Source of the DNA: an uncultured Clostridium sp.
Lineage (GTDB): Bacteria > Bacillota > Clostridia > Lachnospirales > Lachnospiraceae
Direction of reading: 5' to 3'
Assembly: GCA_900538475.1 (NCBI GenBank)
Contig: UPYT01000015.1
Coordinates: 19,954 to 83,953 of the forward strand
DNA length: 64,000 nucleotides
Notes under the pieces: model-generated
Database searches by the model: none
What the model was told of the DNA's origin: nothing
What the model saw: the letters and a program-made list of their open reading frames with translations, nothing else
Program-made: the position numbers and the translations under genes
Shown: positions 41,698 to 51,731 of the stretch, one piece after another
How the letters are laid out: each line of letters begins with the position of its first letter
Numbering within the stretch: position 1 is the first letter of the stretch

Positions 41698-43704
41698 ATG
41701 AGGATTGCTTTTGCAGGAAATCCGAACAGTGGAAAAACCACCATGTATAATGCCCTGACCGGCAGAAATGAGCATGTCGGCAACTGGGCGGGAGTTACAG
41801 TGGAGCGAAAGGAAAGCCCGATAAAAAAGAGCTATTATAACGGAATGGAAGAGATTGTTGCGGTTGATTTACCGGGCGCCTATTCCATGTCTCCGTTTAC
41901 GTCAGAGGAAAGCATTACCAGTGCGTATGTGAAGAATGAGAAACCGGATGTCATTATTAATATTGTGGACGCCACGAATTTAAGCAGAAGCCTGTTTTTT
42001 ACTACGCAGCTGCTGGAGCTGGGAATTCCGGTGGTGGTTGCATTGAATAAAAGCGATCTGGTGGAAAAGAAGCAGACGAAGATTGATGAAAAGCTTCTTT
42101 CTGAAAAGCTGGGATGCCCGGTTATCAAGACGGTTTCAACTTCTTCCGGTCATGAGGGATTGAAGGAGGCCGTTCATGCCGCGGCAGAGCTGGTTGGAAT
42201 GGGGCAGAGAGCGCCTTATGTCCAGGCAGATATTGATTTGAAGGATAAGGCGGCTGTAGAGGCGGAGGATCGAAAGAGATTCGCTTTTGTGAACAGCATT
42301 GTAAAGCAGGCAGAAAAGCGAAAGGTATTTACGAAGGATAAAAATATTCAGGATAAGATTGACGCCATCATTACTCATAAGATCATTGGAATTCCGATTT
42401 TTGTGGCTGTGATTTTCCTGGTATTTTATATTTCACAGACAACACTGGGAACCTGGATTGCTGACTGGCTGGTAGGATGGATTGAAGCCTTCCAGGGCTG
42501 GGCCGGCGGAAAGATGGAAAATGCCAGTCCTCTGTTATATGCGCTTCTTGTTGATGGTATTATCGGCGGCGTTGGCGCAGTGGTTGGCTTCCTTCCGCTG
42601 GTTATGGTGATGTATTTCCTGATTGCACTGTTGGAAGATTGTGGATACATGGCAAGAGCAACCGTAGTTCTGGATCCGATTTTTAAGCGTGTGGGACTTT
42701 CCGGTAAATCTGTCATTCCGATGGTTATTGGTACAGGATGTGCGATTCCCGGTGTTATGGCCTGCCGTACCATTCGTAATGAAAGAGAGCGCCGGACTAC
42801 GGCTATGCTGACACCCTTTATGCCCTGCGGAGCAAAGATTCCGGTTATAGCGCTGTTTGCGGGGGCGTTTTTTGCAGATGCATGGTGGGTTTCTGCAACC
42901 ATGTATCTGGTTGGAATTTTGCTGGTGCTTCTGGGCGCTCTGCTGGTGAAAAAGATTACCGGTCAGAAATACAGAAAATCATTTTTTATCATTGAGCTTC
43001 CGGAGTATAAAATTCCAAGCCTGAAGAGAGCCTGCATTTCTATGCTGGAGCGGGGAAAGGCCTATATTGTCAAGGCTGGAACCATTATTCTGGTGTGCAA
43101 CACCGCAGTACAGATTATGCAGAGCTTTAACTGGCAGCTTCAGCTGGTTGAGGAGGGAGCAGAAGGAACCTCCATTTTGGCTTCGATTGCCCATCCCTTT
43201 GCCCTTCTGTTTATTCCGCTGGGATTTGGCGCATGGCAGCTTGCGGCAGCGGCAGTAACTGGTTTTATTGCAAAGGAAAATGTGGTTGGTACACTGGCAG
43301 TGGTATATGGTGTGACAAATCTGATCGATACGGAAGAACTGGCACTGGTTGGAAGCGGAAGTGAAGTGGCAACGGTTATGGGACTGACGAAGGCAGCGGC
43401 TCTGGCTTACCTGATGTTTAACTTGTATACACCGCCCTGCTTTGCAGCTCTGGGAGCTATGAATTCTGAAATGAAGAGTGGAAAATGGCTGCTGGGCGGA
43501 ATTTGTCTTCAGCTTGGCACAGGCTATACCGTGGCATTCCTGGTATATCAGATCGGCACATGGGTAACAACCGGTTCTCTTGGAACTGCATTTGTTCCCG
43601 GACTGATTGCAGTTCTTGTATTTGCGCTGATTGTTCTGTGGAGAATCCGCAAATCTGAGAAGGAATTTGCTTCTGAATACAGCTTACATGCTGCACGAGC
43701 ATAA
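41698..43704 (+). CDS. feoB: Ferrous iron transporter FeoB
   Basis: 668 residues. N-terminal G domain with G1 GNPNSGKTT, G3 DLPGAYS, G4 NKSD. A helical GDI domain follows, then the membrane part with two Gate motifs (GYMARATVVLDPIFKRVGLS; TPFMPCGAKIPVIALFAGAF) and about eight or more helices. Takes up Fe(II) under anaerobic conditions. GGGAGG precedes the ATG. Next comes the Cys-rich partner, usual for Clostridia. Confidence 0.97.
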   Translation: MRIAFAGNPNSGKTTMYNALTGRNEHVGNWAGVTVERKESPIKKSYYNGMEEIVAVDLPGAYSMSPFTSEESITSAYVKNEKPDVIINIVDATNLSRSLFFTTQLLELGIPVVVALNKSDLVEKKQTKIDEKLLSEKLGCPVIKTVSTSSGHEGLKEAVHAAAELVGMGQRAPYVQADIDLKDKAAVEAEDRKRFAFVNSIVKQAEKRKVFTKDKNIQDKIDAIITHKIIGIPIFVAVIFLVFYISQTTLGTWIADWLVGWIEAFQGWAGGKMENASPLLYALLVDGIIGGVGAVVGFLPLVMVMYFLIALLEDCGYMARATVVLDPIFKRVGLSGKSVIPMVIGTGCAIPGVMACRTIRNERERRTTAMLTPFMPCGAKIPVIALFAGAFFADAWWVSATMYLVGILLVLLGALLVKKITGQKYRKSFFIIELPEYKIPSLKRACISMLERGKAYIVKAGTIILVCNTAVQIMQSFNWQLQLVEEGAEGTSILASIAHPFALLFIPLGFGAWQLAAAAVTGFIAKENVVGTLAVVYGVTNLIDTEELALVGSGSEVATVMGLTKAAALAYLMFNLYTPPCFAALGAMNSEMKSGKWLLGGICLQLGTGYTVAFLVYQIGTWVTTGSLGTAFVPGLIAVLVFALIVLWRIRKSEKEFASEYSLHAARA

Positions 43705-43772
43705 GGAATATTCGGGTGGCGGGCGAAACCTTGCTGTTTTGCCTGCCGCTTTTCAATTAGAGGAGGGATACT

Positions 43773-44150
43773 ATGGAGAATCTGATAGGAGCAGCTGTTC
43801 TGGTTGTTCTGGTAGGAGGAGCGGTAGCTTATCTTATCAGGGCAAAACGAAGAGGAGTAAAGTGCGTGGGATGTCCTGCTGGAGGCACATGTCATAACAG
43901 CCAGAAAGTGAAAAGGAAAAAACTGGAGGGATCTGTAATTGACAGAAAAACCATGATGATTTCAGGAATGCACTGTGCCCGCTGTGTACAGAGCGTGTCG
44001 GATGAGTTGAACAGAATAGAGGGTGTTTCTGCGCAGGTAGATCTTGAGAAGGGATGTGCAAGGCTGGCATTTGATCGGGAAGTGGAGGAAGACGTATTGA
44101 TTCAGGCTGTAGAAAAGGCTGGATTTACGGTGATTTCGATTCAGGAATAA
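43773..44150 (+). CDS. FeoB-associated Cys-rich membrane protein fused to an HMA domain
   Basis: 125 residues. Residues 1-48 match the FeoB-associated Cys-rich protein: one transmembrane helix (LIGAAVLVVLVGGAVAYLIR), basic KAKRRG-like stretch and the cysteines VKCVGCPAGGTCHNS. After a short basic linker, residues 55-125 form a heavy-metal-associated domain: MMISGMHCARCVQSVSDELN with the CxxC metal site and the usual ending EDVLIQAVEKAGFTVI. The fusion joins an iron importer partner to a soft-metal chaperone. It lies between feoB and a P1B ATPase module, in one direction with short gaps, so it may link the two. Confidence 0.85.
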   Translation: MENLIGAAVLVVLVGGAVAYLIRAKRRGVKCVGCPAGGTCHNSQKVKRKKLEGSVIDRKTMMISGMHCARCVQSVSDELNRIEGVSAQVDLEKGCARLAFDREVEEDVLIQAVEKAGFTVISIQE

Positions 44151-44186
44151 GCCTGCTTCTGCATTGGAAAGGAGGTGAAGACAGTA

Positions 44187-44267
44187 GTGAAACAGCATAG
44201 GTTTTGGGCCTGGGCTGCAGTTTTTTGCTTTATCATGGTATTTTATACGGGCTATCAACACAAATAA
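44187..44267 (+). CDS. 26-residue membrane peptide in feo/metal operon
   Basis: GTG start, AAAGGAGGTG upstream at 11 bases, 26 codons then TAA. Peptide: basic start (KQHRF), aromatic and hydrophobic single helix (WAWAAVFCFIMVFYTGY), polar end QHK. It is far too short for usual gene callers, but the very strong ribosome site and placement 13 bp before the next ribosome site make a real gene likely. Function is unknown. It may be a small subunit of FeoB or of the P-type ATPase. Confidence 0.65.
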   Translation: MKQHRFWAWAAVFCFIMVFYTGYQHK

Positions 44268-44283
44268 TCAGGAGGTATTTATT

Positions 44284-44586
44284 ATGTTTAGTGATTCTGC
44301 TTTGAAGAAAATTGGAATTTTTGCAGGAGGAGTCCTGTTTGGAACTGCGGGAGTAAAGCTTCTTACCAGTAAGGATGCAAAAAGAGTGTATACAAACTGT
44401 ACAGCGGCTGTTCTGCGGGCAAAGGAGTGTGTAATGGAAACAGCGGAGGCTGTTCAGGAAAATGTGGAAGATATTCTTGCAGAGGCGCAGCTGATTAATG
44501 AAAAGCGGGCCGAAGAGGCGGCCATGCAGGTTCAGGGAGGGCTGTTCGAAGATGCCGGTGAGGAAGAGCAGGAAGAGGAGAAATAA
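44284..44586 (+). CDS. DUF6110 family protein, PacL-like partner of the P1B ATPase
   Basis: 100 residues. N-terminal hydrophobic Gly-rich segment (IGIFAGGVLFGTAGVKLLTS), an amphipathic helix (VYTNCTAAVLRAKECVMETA, ending VEDILAEAQLINEK), and a Glu-rich tail (EEEQEEEK). The layout resembles DUF1490/PacL1 of mycobacteria: one membrane helix, an Ala-rich helix and an acidic metal-binding tail beside a CtpC-type ATPase. DUF6110 is assigned from memory of the family pattern. It precedes the ATPase by 80 bp with a GGAGG ribosome site. Confidence 0.8.
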   Translation: MFSDSALKKIGIFAGGVLFGTAGVKLLTSKDAKRVYTNCTAAVLRAKECVMETAEAVQENVEDILAEAQLINEKRAEEAAMQVQGGLFEDAGEEEQEEEK

Positions 44587-44666
44587 GGAAAAAACAAATA
44601 AGAAAAACTAATAAGAAAAACAAATAAGACACAAACAAATCAGAATAAATCGTACAGGTAATTCAC

Positions 44667-46793
44667 ATGAATTTTATTATTAAGCATGAAATAAAAGGCC
44701 GCCTTCGCATTCACGTCGTTCGGAGCAGGATGACGTATGCGGAGGCGGATACTCTTTGCTGGTTTCTGGAAAAGCAGGAAGGCATTACAAACGTAAAGGT
44801 GTATGAGCGTACCGCAGATGCAGCAATCTGCTATACAGGAGACAGAGAAAAACTGATTTGCATTTTAAGGCGGTTTCGCTTTGAAACTGCGGAGATACCG
44901 GAGCAGGTTCTGGCATCCTCAGGCCGGACGCTGAATACCTTTTACAGGGAACAGCTGATTGAAAAAACATTGCTTCATTATGCAGGAAAGCTGATTCTTC
45001 CCAGTCCGGTCAGAAAACTTTGGCTTGGATGGAAAGCAGTAAGATACATAGGAAAAGGAATTGGGTGTCTGGCCAGAGGAAAGATCGAGGTGCCGGTTCT
45101 GGATGCTACAGCTATTAGTGTGTCTGTATTGCGGGGGGATTTTAATATAGCCGGATCGGTTATGTTTCTTCTCGGAATCGGAGAACTGCTGGAAGAATGG
45201 ACCCACAAAAAATCAGTGGGAGATCTAGCGCGAAGCATGTCGGTTCAGGTAAAAAAGGTATGGCTTAAACGTGGAGAACAGGAGATCCAGGTTCCTTCCT
45301 CGAAGGTTTTGCCGGGAGATACGGTTGTGATATATATGGGAATGGTGATTCCCTTTGACGGAGAGGTGTCTGCCGGGGAAGGTATGGTGAATCAGGCTTC
45401 TTTAACCGGTGAGGCGCTTCCTGTAAGAAGGACGGAGGGTCAGTCAGTATTTGCAGGAACTGTTTTGGAAGAGGGAGAGTTGGAGATTGTGGTCAGAGCG
45501 GTTTCCGGTTCAACCCGGTTTGAAAAAATCGCGGCTATGATTGAGGAGTCGGAAAAACTGAAATCCGGTCTGGAAAGCAAGGCAGAGCATCTGGCAGACC
45601 GCCTGGTGCCATATACCCTTTTGGGAACAGGCGCGGTCTGGCTGATGACCCGGAATGTGACAAAGGCTCTTTCTGTTCTTATGGTAGATTTTTCCTGTGC
45701 TCTGAAGCTGGCTATGCCAATTGCCGTACTTTCTGCAATCCGGCAGGCAGGGCAGGCCGGACTGACGGTAAAGGGCGGCAAATATCTGGAAGCGGTGGCA
45801 GAGGCGGATACGATTGTATTTGATAAGACAGGTACCCTGACGAGGGCAAAGCCGACAGTAAAAGCGGTGGTTGTTTTTGGAGATTATCCGGAGTCGGAGG
45901 CACTGCGCATTGCGGCCTGTTTAGAGGAGCATTTTCCGCATTCTATGGCCAGGGCTGTGGTGGAGGCTGCAAAAAAGAGAAAACTGTACCACGAGGAAAT
46001 GCATTCAAAGGTAGAATATATTGTGGCCCATGGAATTTCTTCTTATATAGAGGAAAAGCGGGTAATTGTGGGAAGCAGGCATTTTGTTTTTGAAGATGAG
46101 AAATGCCGGATACGTCCGGAGTACCAACAGAGGTTTGAGGAGCTGCCGGAGGAGTATTCCCATTTGTATCTGGCAGTAGACGGAGAACTGGCGGCAGTTA
46201 TCTGCATTGAGGATCCTCTGCGGGAGGAGGCGAAAGCGGTTATTCAACTTCTTAGGGAAGCAGGCATTTCAAAAATTGTCATGATGACGGGAGACAGTGA
46301 GAAAACGGCAGCATCCATTGCCCAGCGTGTTGGTTTGGACGAGTATTATTCAGAGGTTTTGCCAGAGGATAAAGCGGATTTTATTGAAAGAGAAAAGGCG
46401 GCAGGCAGGAAGGTAGTGATGATTGGAGACGGAATCAATGATTCGCCGGCTTTGTCTGCTTCAGATGCGGGAATTGCTGTCAGCGGTGGTGCGGAGCTTG
46501 CAAGAGAGATTGCGGATATTATGATTGAGGCGGAGGATCTGCACGAAATTGTTATGCTGAAATATCTTTCTGATGCCATGATGCGGCGGATTCATAAAAA
46601 TTACAAAGAAATTATTGGAATTAACAGCGGACTGATTGTTTTGGGCGTAGCTGGATGGATTCAGCCGACAGCCTCTGCTCTGCTGCACAATATGTCTACA
46701 CTGACAATAAGCCTGAATAGTATGAGAAGTCTTCTTTGTGACAAGGGACATAGTCTGCCGAAAAAGAGTGAAAAATCTTTCCAGACATATTGA
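44667..46793 (+). CDS. P1B-type heavy-metal-transporting ATPase (CtpC-like layout)
   Basis: 708 residues. The N-terminal about 75 residues (IKHEIKGRLRIHVVRSRMTY, ITNVKVYERTADAAICYTGD) form a ferredoxin-like domain without CxxC, as in CtpC. Then the A domain (NQASLTGEALPV), TM with DFSCALKLAMPIAVL in place of CPC/SPC, phosphorylation motif DKTGTLT, HP motif EHFPHSMARAV, and GDGINDSPALSASDAGIAV. Metal is unknown; the Cys-Ala-Leu-Lys-Leu motif and the Feo neighbours suggest Fe(II), Mn or Zn export. The ATG has a weak ribosome site. Ends the operon. Confidence 0.9.
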   Translation: MNFIIKHEIKGRLRIHVVRSRMTYAEADTLCWFLEKQEGITNVKVYERTADAAICYTGDREKLICILRRFRFETAEIPEQVLASSGRTLNTFYREQLIEKTLLHYAGKLILPSPVRKLWLGWKAVRYIGKGIGCLARGKIEVPVLDATAISVSVLRGDFNIAGSVMFLLGIGELLEEWTHKKSVGDLARSMSVQVKKVWLKRGEQEIQVPSSKVLPGDTVVIYMGMVIPFDGEVSAGEGMVNQASLTGEALPVRRTEGQSVFAGTVLEEGELEIVVRAVSGSTRFEKIAAMIEESEKLKSGLESKAEHLADRLVPYTLLGTGAVWLMTRNVTKALSVLMVDFSCALKLAMPIAVLSAIRQAGQAGLTVKGGKYLEAVAEADTIVFDKTGTLTRAKPTVKAVVVFGDYPESEALRIAACLEEHFPHSMARAVVEAAKKRKLYHEEMHSKVEYIVAHGISSYIEEKRVIVGSRHFVFEDEKCRIRPEYQQRFEELPEEYSHLYLAVDGELAAVICIEDPLREEAKAVIQLLREAGISKIVMMTGDSEKTAASIAQRVGLDEYYSEVLPEDKADFIEREKAAGRKVVMIGDGINDSPALSASDAGIAVSGGAELAREIADIMIEAEDLHEIVMLKYLSDAMMRRIHKNYKEIIGINSGLIVLGVAGWIQPTASALLHNMSTLTISLNSMRSLLCDKGHSLPKKSEKSFQTY

Positions 46794-46844
46794 CTTTAGA
46801 AGATTAAGTTGCTATAATTTTTCTACGAAAAGAAACGAGCGAAG

Positions 46845-46873
46845 GGGCTCTGCCGTATGGCAGAGCCCTGTCT
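46845..46873 (+). terminator. Terminator after P-type ATPase
   Basis: GGGCTCTGCC and GGCAGAGCCC form a perfect 10-bp stem with loop GTAT, then TGTCTTTC. Confidence 0.8.
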
Positions 46874-46876
46874 TTC

Positions 46877-48405
<1,529 letters not shown>

Positions 48406-48427
48406 ATCGGGAAGTATTTGTTTCCCT

Positions 48428-48463
48428 TGTCCCGGCAGAAGGTATTTTCAGTCTGCCGGGACA
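48428..48463 (+). terminator. Hairpin after gdhA
   Basis: TGTCCCGGCAGA pairs perfectly with TCTGCCGGGACA over a 12-base loop. The following bases GAAAATT are not a strong T tract, so termination is only likely. Confidence 0.55.
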
Positions 48464-48511
48464 GAAAATTCTGCTGAATCCCCCATACCATAAGCAGAAA
48501 AAGGATGAGAA

Positions 48512-48554
48512 ATGGGCTGCGGAAAACAGTTTTTGTTTTCCGCAGCCCATTTTG
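48512..48554. terminator. Long stem terminator between convergent genes
   Basis: ATGGGCTGCGGAAAAC pairs with GTTTTCCGCAGCCCAT over a 7-base loop and is followed by TTTGC. It closes gdhA and the small minus-strand gene. Confidence 0.75.
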
Positions 48555-48578
48555 CTTCAGAACCATAGGAAAAGAAGG

Positions 48579-48752
48579 TCAGGAGGCCTGTTTCAAGGTC
48601 ATATGGAACGAAAAACGGCGATTTTTTCGATCCAGGATTTCCTCCTCCTGCACGCAGGCAGAGGTGCTGAGAAATCCGTCAAATTTCTCCATAAACCGAT
48701 ACCCCATAATAAACAGAAAACAAATGATTGCAATAATGATTACCGCTGCCAT
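48579..48752 (-). CDS. 57-residue single-helix membrane protein
   Basis: Reads MAAVIIIAIICFLFIMGYRF, then MEKFDGFLS and a Gln/Glu-rich basic tail. One N-terminal transmembrane helix followed by a M.KFD.FL motif; similar small proteins occur beside KdpDE/TrkA-type potassium genes in Clostridia (from memory). GGAAGGTG precedes the ATG at six bases. It is transcribed divergently from the KdpD-like kinase, 270 bp away, so a role in the same system is possible. No kdpFABC or trk gene is in the window. Confidence 0.75.
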   Translation of the reverse strand: MAAVIIIAIICFLFIMGYRFMEKFDGFLSTSACVQEEEILDRKNRRFSFHMTLKQAS

Positions 48753-49022
48753 AATGTCACCTTCCTTTCCTGGCTTCTTTTTTATTGTGTCAGTTTAGTT
48801 GTTATCTTTAATTATATTATAAAGGATTCTGCATTAGTTTTGGATTGGCGTTTGGGCGCTCCTGTTAAGATTTTATAAATATGAAAATGGAAATTTGATA
48901 AGGATTCCTGATTTTAATGAAAGCTTAATGTCAGTGGAACAGATAGGGCGAAATACAGGATTTCTTCTGTGGGAGAAACGTGTTATAGTTATAAAAGAAA
49001 TAAGCGGTGCAGAGGAGGAAGT

Positions 49023-50606
49023 ATGGTGGCGCAGGGGTACAGAGGGGAAAGAATTACCAGGATTGGCGATATTGCAAAAAGCATTCTGCTTCTGGCAGCG
49101 GCAACGGGCACAGGAATGCTTTTTCAGAAGATAAATCTGCCGGAATCCAATATTATTATGGCTTATATTATTGGCGTGCTGTTTATATCTGTGGCAACAT
49201 CCCGGAGGATTTACGGGCTTATTTCCTCGGTGTTCAGCGTACTGGCCTTTAATTATTTTTTTACTGTGCCGTATTTTACGCTGAAGGCCTACAGTGATGA
49301 TTATCCAGTTACATTTCTGACCATGTTTTTGACAGCATTTATTACCAGTACGCTGGCAGTACGTATGAAGCAGCAGACGAAGGATGCGTCGGAGGCAGCC
49401 TATAGAACGCATATTCTTCTGGAAACCAATCAGCTGATCCAGCAGCAGGGGGAACGCAGAGAAATGCTTCGAGTGGTTGCAGGACAGCTGGTGAAACTTC
49501 TGAGGCGGGATATTATTTTTTATATGGCAGAAGCGGACGGCTTGTCGGCGCCGTATATATTCCCGGCAGAGCCGGAGCATGAGACAGGAAATCTGGAGCA
49601 GAAAATGCTGCGCCATGCAGAATACAGCAGCAAAAAGGAGCGGCAGGCAGCAAAGCAGGCGTTTTGCAGCGGAGAACCGGCCGGGGCAGGAACGGAGATC
49701 ATGCCGCAGACACGGTGCCGCTACCTGGCAATTCGTTCTGGAGACAGGGTTTATGGGGCTGTCGGCATTCCGATTCCAGGTCCGGAGGAAGAGCCGGAAA
49801 AATTTGAGTACAGTATCACGATTTCCATTCTGGGAGAATGCGCTCTGGCATTGGAAAAGGAGGAGGCGCTGAGGGCCAGGGAGGAAAGTGCTCTTCTGGC
49901 GAAAAATGAGCAGCTTCGAGCCAATCTTCTCCGCTCAATTTCCCATGATTTGAGGACGCCGCTGACTACGATTTCGGGAAATGCGGGGATTCTGCTGTCG
50001 AATGAAAACAGTCTGGACAGCGGCAGCCGCAGACAGCTGTATGAAAATATTTATGATGATTCCCTGTGGCTGATTAATCTGGTGGAGAATCTTCTTTCTG
50101 TTACCAGAATTGAAGATGGAACTATGCAGCTTCATTTATCTACAGAGCTGATGGATGAGGTGATTACAGAAGCACTGCAGCATATAAATCGGAGAAAGAC
50201 GGATCATGAAATTTTGGTGGTGCCGTCAGAGGAATTTTTCCTGGTGAAAATAGATGCCAGACTGATTATGCAGGTGATTATTAATATTGTGGACAATGCC
50301 ATGAAATACACGCCGCCTGGTTCCTGGATTACCATATCTGCCAGAAGGCAGGAAAATTGTGTGGTGGTGGATATTGCCGACAACGGAAGGGGACTTTCCG
50401 ATGAAGCAAAGGCCCGGGTTTTTGACCGGTTTTTTGTTGCAGGCGAAGGAGTGGTGGACAGCAGGAGGAGCCTGGGATTGGGATTGTCTTTATGCAGGTC
50501 TATTATTATGGCACATGGGGGAACGATAGAGGCGCTGGATAATCAGCCCCACGGCGCGCTGTTTCGTTTTACATTGCCAGAAGAGGAGGTAACATTACGT
50601 GAATAA
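49023..50606 (+). CDS. KdpD-like sensor histidine kinase, short form
   Basis: 527 residues from ATG 49023 with GAGGAGGAA upstream. Lacks the N-terminal KdpD ATPase/Usp domains. Begins with a four-helix DUF4118 module (about 15-110; VFSVLAFNYFFTVPYFTLKA), then a GAF-like region, HisKA with H in RSISHDLRTPLTTISG, and HATPase with N-box IIINIVDNAMKYTPPG and DNGRGLSDEAKARVFDRFF. Overlaps the regulator gene by 8 bases. In clostridia this form controls potassium or osmotic genes; targets here are unknown. Confidence 0.92.
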   Translation: MVAQGYRGERITRIGDIAKSILLLAAATGTGMLFQKINLPESNIIMAYIIGVLFISVATSRRIYGLISSVFSVLAFNYFFTVPYFTLKAYSDDYPVTFLTMFLTAFITSTLAVRMKQQTKDASEAAYRTHILLETNQLIQQQGERREMLRVVAGQLVKLLRRDIIFYMAEADGLSAPYIFPAEPEHETGNLEQKMLRHAEYSSKKERQAAKQAFCSGEPAGAGTEIMPQTRCRYLAIRSGDRVYGAVGIPIPGPEEEPEKFEYSITISILGECALALEKEEALRAREESALLAKNEQLRANLLRSISHDLRTPLTTISGNAGILLSNENSLDSGSRRQLYENIYDDSLWLINLVENLLSVTRIEDGTMQLHLSTELMDEVITEALQHINRRKTDHEILVVPSEEFFLVKIDARLIMQVIINIVDNAMKYTPPGSWITISARRQENCVVVDIADNGRGLSDEAKARVFDRFFVAGEGVVDSRRSLGLGLSLCRSIIMAHGGTIEALDNQPHGALFRFTLPEEEVTLRE

Positions 50607-51309
50607 ACCGTTGGTACTGGTGGTAGAGGATGACGGAGCGATCCGAAATTTGATTACAACCACCCTGGAGACAAGAGATTATAAATACTGTACAGCGGAA
50701 AATGGCGGGCAGGCAATTATGGAAACGGTATCGAGAAATCCGGAGGTGATGCTTCTGGATCTGGGTCTGCCGGATATGGATGGAGTGGATGTTATTCGAA
50801 AGGTGCGCAGCTGGTCGAAAATGCCGATTATTGTGATCAGCGCCCGCAGCGAGGAGACGGATAAAATTGAAGCTCTGGACGCAGGTGCAGATGATTATCT
50901 GACCAAGCCTTTTTCTGTAGAAGAGCTGCTGGCCCGCCTTCGGGTAACCTTTCGACGTCTGAATTATATGGCGGCAGCAGGTGAAGACAATCATTCTGTG
51001 TTTGAAAATGGAGATTTGAAGATTGATTATGCGTCCTGCTGTGTTTTTCTGAACGGAACTCAGCTTCATCTAACTCCGATCGAATACAAGCTGCTCTGCC
51101 TCCTAGCCCGGAATGTGGGAAAGGTGCTGACGCATTCTTATATTACCAAAGAAGTCTGGGGAAGCAGCTGGGATAATGATGTGGCGTCTCTGCGGGTATT
51201 TATGGCAACATTGCGGAAAAAGATTGAAAAGGATCCTTCGGATCCTCAGTATATCCAGACTCATGTGGGAATCGGCTATAGGATGCTGCGGGTGGAGACA
51301 GACGATTAG
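50599..51309 (+). CDS. KdpE-like OmpR-family response regulator
   Basis: 236 residues, GTG start inside the kinase end. Receiver domain: VVEDDGAIRNLI, phospho-Asp in VMLLDLGLPDMDGVDVIRKV, IIVISARSEETDKIEALDAG, and Lys in DDYLTKPFSVEEL. C-terminal winged helix: LTPIEYKLLCLLARNVGKVL, EVWGSSWDNDVASLRVFMAT and YIQTHVGIGYRML. Match with KdpE is strong. Cognate of the upstream kinase. Confidence 0.94.
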   Translation: MNKPLVLVVEDDGAIRNLITTTLETRDYKYCTAENGGQAIMETVSRNPEVMLLDLGLPDMDGVDVIRKVRSWSKMPIIVISARSEETDKIEALDAGADDYLTKPFSVEELLARLRVTFRRLNYMAAAGEDNHSVFENGDLKIDYASCCVFLNGTQLHLTPIEYKLLCLLARNVGKVLTHSYITKEVWGSSWDNDVASLRVFMATLRKKIEKDPSDPQYIQTHVGIGYRMLRVETDD

Positions 51310-51574
51310 CTATAGAGGAAGTAGAATGAATGCGGGGAGGGAGCGGAATGCCCGAGCGGGGAGGCCAGTCGAATGTGCGGAGACGCGGAAGTCTGGTAAT
51401 GCGGCGGTGAATAAGGAAAAAGCAAAGGTTACAATTGAAAAAAGAGAAGCTATCATGTATAATGATTGGGTAGATGTAAGGCGAAGGACTTTCTTCGCCT
51501 TTTCCTGACTCTGAAAATGAGAAAGTGAATGAAAAAGACAGCAGAAAGTGAAGGCCTTTCAGTAAGCGTTATTT

Positions 51575-51690
51575 TTTCGGTCAACGGAACCGTCTGTAAG
51601 CTGGAACAGGCGGTAAGTTGGAAGATCTGGTAAGTGGAATTGACCGATAAGCTGGAACAGGCGGTAAACAGGAATAGCCGATAAGCAGAG
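51575..51690. repeat. Short GC-rich imperfect repeats
   Basis: TAAGCTGGAACAGGCGGTAA occurs twice (51597-51616 and 51649-51668, 52 bp apart) with diverged neighbours such as TAAGTTGGAAGATCTGGTAA and AAACAGGAATAGCCGATAAG. The surrounding spacer 51310-51731 holds no evident gene. Confidence 0.55.
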
Positions 51691-51731
51691 AATGTAGAGC
51701 TGATTCCGTACAAAGAAAAGAAGGTGAAGGA

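Noticed and set aside
48873..49616. Minus-strand frame opposite the KdpD-like kinase
   Set aside because: Overlaps a clear kinase gene; Cys/His/Asn/Arg-rich shadow.
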